This document shows positions 41,328 to 43,307 of a stretch of 43,307 nucleotides of DNA, piece after piece. Under the pieces are notes generated by a model that did not search any database, was not told where the DNA came from, and saw only the letters and a program-made list of their open reading frames with translations. The position numbers and the translations under genes were made by a program. Origin of the DNA: Candidatus Gastranaerophilales bacterium (GTDB lineage Bacteria; Cyanobacteriota; Vampirovibrionia; Gastranaerophilales; Gastranaerophilaceae); NCBI GenBank assembly GCA_017415185.1, contig JAFQHZ010000022.1:1-43307 (forward strand). Reading direction: 5' to 3'. Every line of letters starts with the position of its first letter. Positions within the stretch are counted from its first letter, which is position 1.

Positions 41328-41723
41328 ATGACAATCAATGATCCAATCGCTGACGCTTTAACACGCATTAGAAATGCTAAAATCGTTAAACATGAATCAG
41401 TTTCAATGCCTGCGTCAAATTTGAAAGAAGAATTAATTAAAGTTCTTCAAAAAGAAGGTTATGTTGAAGGCTATACCGTTGAAGAAAAAGATGGTTTTAA
41501 ATTTATCAATGTAACTTTAAAATACTTAAACGGACAAAGTGTAATCACTGGTCTTCAAAGAGTATCAAAACCTGGCTTAAGAGTTTATTCTAAAGCTAAA
41601 AACATGCCAAGAGTTTTTGATGGTATGGGTATTGCAGTTATTTCAACTTCTAAAGGTTTAATGACTGAAAAAGCTGCTCGTGCTAATAAACTTGGTGGCG
41701 AAGTATTATGTTATGTATGGTAA
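41328..41723 (+). CDS. rpsH: Small ribosomal subunit protein S8
   Basis: 131 residues. MTINDPIADALTRIRNAKIVKH, VSMPASNLKEELIKVLQKEGYV, RVSKPGLRVYSK and GIAVISTSKGLMTEKAARANKLGGEVLCYVW. It binds the 16S central domain and in E. coli represses the spc operon. Here it starts a separate transcription unit with its own promoter, 783 bases after rpsN. Confidence 0.98.
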   Translation: MTINDPIADALTRIRNAKIVKHESVSMPASNLKEELIKVLQKEGYVEGYTVEEKDGFKFINVTLKYLNGQSVITGLQRVSKPGLRVYSKAKNMPRVFDGMGIAVISTSKGLMTEKAARANKLGGEVLCYVW

Positions 41724-41725
41724 TG

Positions 41726-41745
41726 TAATAAAACTTGTTATTACT
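41726..41745 (+). promoter_or_regulatory. Hairpin in the rpsH-rplF spacer
   Basis: GTAATAA (41726-41732) pairs with TTATTAC (41739-41745). It is followed in the same 82-base spacer by GCC-ATTA-GGC and the palindrome GCTTTTAAAAGC before AAGGAG, so the spacer is structured. Confidence 0.4.
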
Positions 41746-41805
41746 ATGGGTTAAATTGCCATTAGGCGATGCGTTCCCGCTTTTAAAAGCAAAAGGAGAA
41801 AGAAA

Positions 41806-42345
41806 ATGTCAAGAATCGGTAAATTACCAATCGCAATTCCAGATGGAGTTGAAGTAAAAATTGAAGGCAATGTTTTAACTGCAAAAGGACCAAAAGGCAC
41901 TGAATCAGTTGAATTTCCTTCAGAAATTGAAGTAGTAATTAATGAAAAAGAAGTTGCTGTAAATCGCAAATCTGAAGATAGAAAATCTAGAAGCTTACAT
42001 GGTTTATTCAGAACTTTAATTTCAAATGCTATTGTTGGTGTTAAAACACCATTTGAGAAAAAACTTGAAATTATTGGTGTAGGTTATCGTGCAGCTATGC
42101 AAGGAACTGCAATCAATCTTTCATTGGGTTATTCTCACCCAGTAATCATTGAACCACCTGCTGGTATCACAATTGCAGTAGAAGCTAATACAAAAGTTAC
42201 TGTTTCTGGTACTAACAAACAAATGGTTGGTGATGTTGCAGCTTTAATTCGTTCAAAAAGACCACCAGAACCATACAAAGGTAAAGGTGTTAAATATGAA
42301 GGCGAATACATTGCTCGTAAAGCTGGTAAAGCTGGTAAAAAATAA
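41806..42345 (+). CDS. rplF: Large ribosomal subunit protein L6
   Basis: 179 residues. MSRIGKLPIAIPDGVEVKIEG, LGYSHPVIIEPPAGI, and RPPEPYKGKGVKYEGEYIARKAGKAGKK, all diagnostic. AAGGAG seven bases before ATG. A 146-base structured spacer follows before rplR, far longer than usual. Confidence 0.98.
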   Translation: MSRIGKLPIAIPDGVEVKIEGNVLTAKGPKGTESVEFPSEIEVVINEKEVAVNRKSEDRKSRSLHGLFRTLISNAIVGVKTPFEKKLEIIGVGYRAAMQGTAINLSLGYSHPVIIEPPAGITIAVEANTKVTVSGTNKQMVGDVAALIRSKRPPEPYKGKGVKYEGEYIARKAGKAGKK

Positions 42346-42360
42346 ACCCGAATAAAGCGA

Positions 42361-42473
42361 AGCGTAGTGCGACTGCACTAGCTGAGCAAAATGAGGGCAA
42401 AGATTCTGAAATAGGTCAGAATAATGTATTAATAATTGCCAATACAAACCAACCGTGAGTGCGGAACTGGTTT
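42361..42473 (+). promoter_or_regulatory. Three-stem structured spacer between rplF and rplR
   Basis: Stem 1: TAGTGC-GACT-GCACTA (42365-42380) extended by AGC/GCT across a bulge. Stem 2: ATTCTGA (42403-42409) with TCAGAAT (42416-42422), enclosed by GGCAA (42396-42400) and TTGCC (42436-42440). Stem 3: AAACCA (42446-42451) with TGGTTT (42468-42473) enclosing CCG/CGG. No T-runs, so not terminators; a candidate leader for translational control of rplR. Confidence 0.55.
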
Positions 42474-42491
42474 TGGTGAAAGGAAAGTAAA

Positions 42492-42854
42492 ATGTTAAAA
42501 CAAATCAACAGAAAAGAACAAACTAGAAAAAGACACCAAAGAGTTCGTCTTAAAATTTCAGGCGATGCTCAATGGCCTCGTTTAGCAGTATATCGCTCAA
42601 CAAAACACATTTATGCTCAAGTAATTGATGACGTAAATGGTGTGACTTTAGCTTCTTCATCTTCAAAAGTGAAAGAATTAGGCTTAAAACACGGTGGAAA
42701 CATCGAAGCTGCTAAGGTTGTTGGCGCAGACGTTGCTAAAAAAGCATTAGCAAAAGGTATTGAAGGCGTTGTTTTTGACCGTGGTGGTTTCTTGTTCCAC
42801 GGAAGAGTTGCCGCTTTAGCTGATGCAGCAAGAGAAGCTGGTCTTCAATTCTAG
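42492..42854 (+). CDS. rplR: Large ribosomal subunit protein L18
   Basis: 120 residues. [35 protein letters not shown] and [26 protein letters not shown], typical of L18, which binds 5S rRNA with L5. It is the last ribosomal gene here; a strong terminator follows rather than rpsE. Confidence 0.98.
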   Translation: MLKQINRKEQTRKRHQRVRLKISGDAQWPRLAVYRSTKHIYAQVIDDVNGVTLASSSSKVKELGLKHGGNIEAAKVVGADVAKKALAKGIEGVVFDRGGFLFHGRVAALADAAREAGLQF

Positions 42855-42870
42855 TTTGAATTTAGTTTCT

Positions 42871-42898
42871 AAAAGCGCTCCAATTGGAGCGCTTTTTT
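42871..42898 (+). terminator. Strong terminator after rplR
   Basis: AAAAGCGCTCC, loop AATT, GGAGCGCTTTT and a T-run. It ends the ribosomal protein cluster at rplR. Confidence 0.93.
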
Positions 42899-43030
42899 GT
42901 TACGCTTTATGCAGAAGTTTTGGTTTATATATTTTTGATGTGTTTAAAGTTTAAAGTGGTAAATTAAAAACAATTTTTATTTTATTAATATAACTTTCTC
43001 CCCCATCCACCCTAATTTCCCAAAATCAAC

Positions 43031-43055
43031 TTGTAATATATATATATATTAGAAT
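43031..43055 (+). promoter_or_regulatory. Promoter with (TA)6 spacer, possibly leaderless
   Basis: TTGTAA (43031-43036) and TAGAAT (43050-43055) are separated by 13 bases that are mostly a TA dinucleotide run. The ATG is six bases after the -10 box, so the transcript may lack a leader. Confidence 0.4.
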
Positions 43056-43061
43056 CTTGCC

Positions 43062-43307
43062 ATGGGTTTACATTCAAAAAAACAAATTAAACAAGCCTTC
43101 ACCATGGCAGAAGCAATATTAGTTATGACAATCCTTGGTATCATAGCAACAATCATGATAACAACTCTAAAACCTGCAGAATTTAAAGAAAAAGCCCTTA
43201 AAACCCTATACAAAAAAGTCCTCTCTGAAATAGACACTGCTACAACTCAAATATTAATCAATAACTCAAGAGAAGGAGACATGAATCAACTATTCCTCGA
43301 TAGCTCA
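43062..43307 (+). CDS. Prepilin-like protein, C-terminus outside window
   Basis: 82 codons visible. After an 11-residue leader comes A|FTMAEAILVMTILGIIATIMITTLKP, a prepilin cleavage site with Glu at +5 and a hydrophobic helix. Then a charged segment follows (EFKEKALKTLYKKVLSEI). This is the abundant pilin-like type of the window. No ribosome-binding site is visible before the ATG. Role unknown. Confidence 0.8.
   Translation, partial: MGLHSKKQIKQAFTMAEAILVMTILGIIATIMITTLKPAEFKEKALKTLYKKVLSEIDTATTQILINNSREGDMNQLFLDSS

Noticed and set aside
1-43307. CRISPR arrays, rRNA genes, transposase genes
   Set aside because: No evenly spaced short repeats, rRNA sequence or transposase-like protein seen on either strand.

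Overview
The window is AT-rich chromosomal DNA, probably from a gut-type non-photosynthetic relative of cyanobacteria (Candidatus Gastranaerophilales / Vampirovibrionia, formerly Melainabacteria). This is an inference. It rests on many prepilin-like proteins with F-T/S-x-x-E N-termini, a DUF3326 protein (a family well represented in cyanobacteria), a tmRNA tag beginning ANN and ending AA, and a set of large proteins with a shared short N-terminal signature. No 16S rRNA is present to confirm it.

Layout. 1-3064: four prepilin-like genes, three of them a coupled minus-strand operon carrying glycine-rich domains. 3087-4644: a secreted beta-carbonic anhydrase and a TM2-domain protein. 4741-8886: two large effector-like proteins, the first with a HicA-like N-terminal domain. 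8887-9596: the tmRNA gene (minus strand), with a 72-bp direct duplication of its 3' end around a 100-bp GC-rich insert. 9661-11161: an ADP-ribosyltransferase-like protein, an unusual thioredoxin-like protein and a 66-residue protein. 11171-12338: a family 2 glycosyltransferase and tRNA-Ala(UGC). 12365-17027: a six-gene minus-strand operon of PspA/IM30, DUF4178, DUF350, two small envelope proteins and a membrane-bound spermidine-synthase-like enzyme. A soluble aminopropyltransferase-like gene diverges from it at 17141. 18032-20884: a 950-residue effector-like protein.

20958-29656 is mainly housekeeping: ROK kinase, DNA polymerase III delta and delta-prime, DUF3326, two more pilin-like proteins, a superinfection-immunity-family membrane protein, XerC and a split chromate transporter. 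29657-32516 holds small and orphan genes: a 46-residue monocistronic protein, a probable non-coding RNA, a cytidine-deaminase-like protein with a degenerate second domain, and a 52-residue minus-strand protein. 32517-33601 is tsaE-tsaB (tRNA t6A modification). 33747-42854 is the S10-spc ribosomal protein cluster from rpsJ to rplR. It is interrupted by a terminator and a 783-bp gap between rpsN and rpsH, and it ends at a strong terminator after rplR, so rpsE, rpmD, rplO and secY do not follow. Another pilin-like gene begins at 43062 and runs off the window.

The most interesting material is (i) the group of otherwise unrelated proteins at 4741, 6976, 9661, 10961 and 18032 that share an M-x-I-[NST]-x-[LI] start and a nearby hydrophobic-[SN]-F-[CKRA] motif, which looks like a common targeting or processing signal on candidate effectors (HicA-like, ADP-ribosyltransferase-like and novel domains); (ii) the duplicated tmRNA 3' end; (iii) the candidate RNA upstream of the deaminase; and (iv) the structured spacers and promoter re-wiring in the spc operon.
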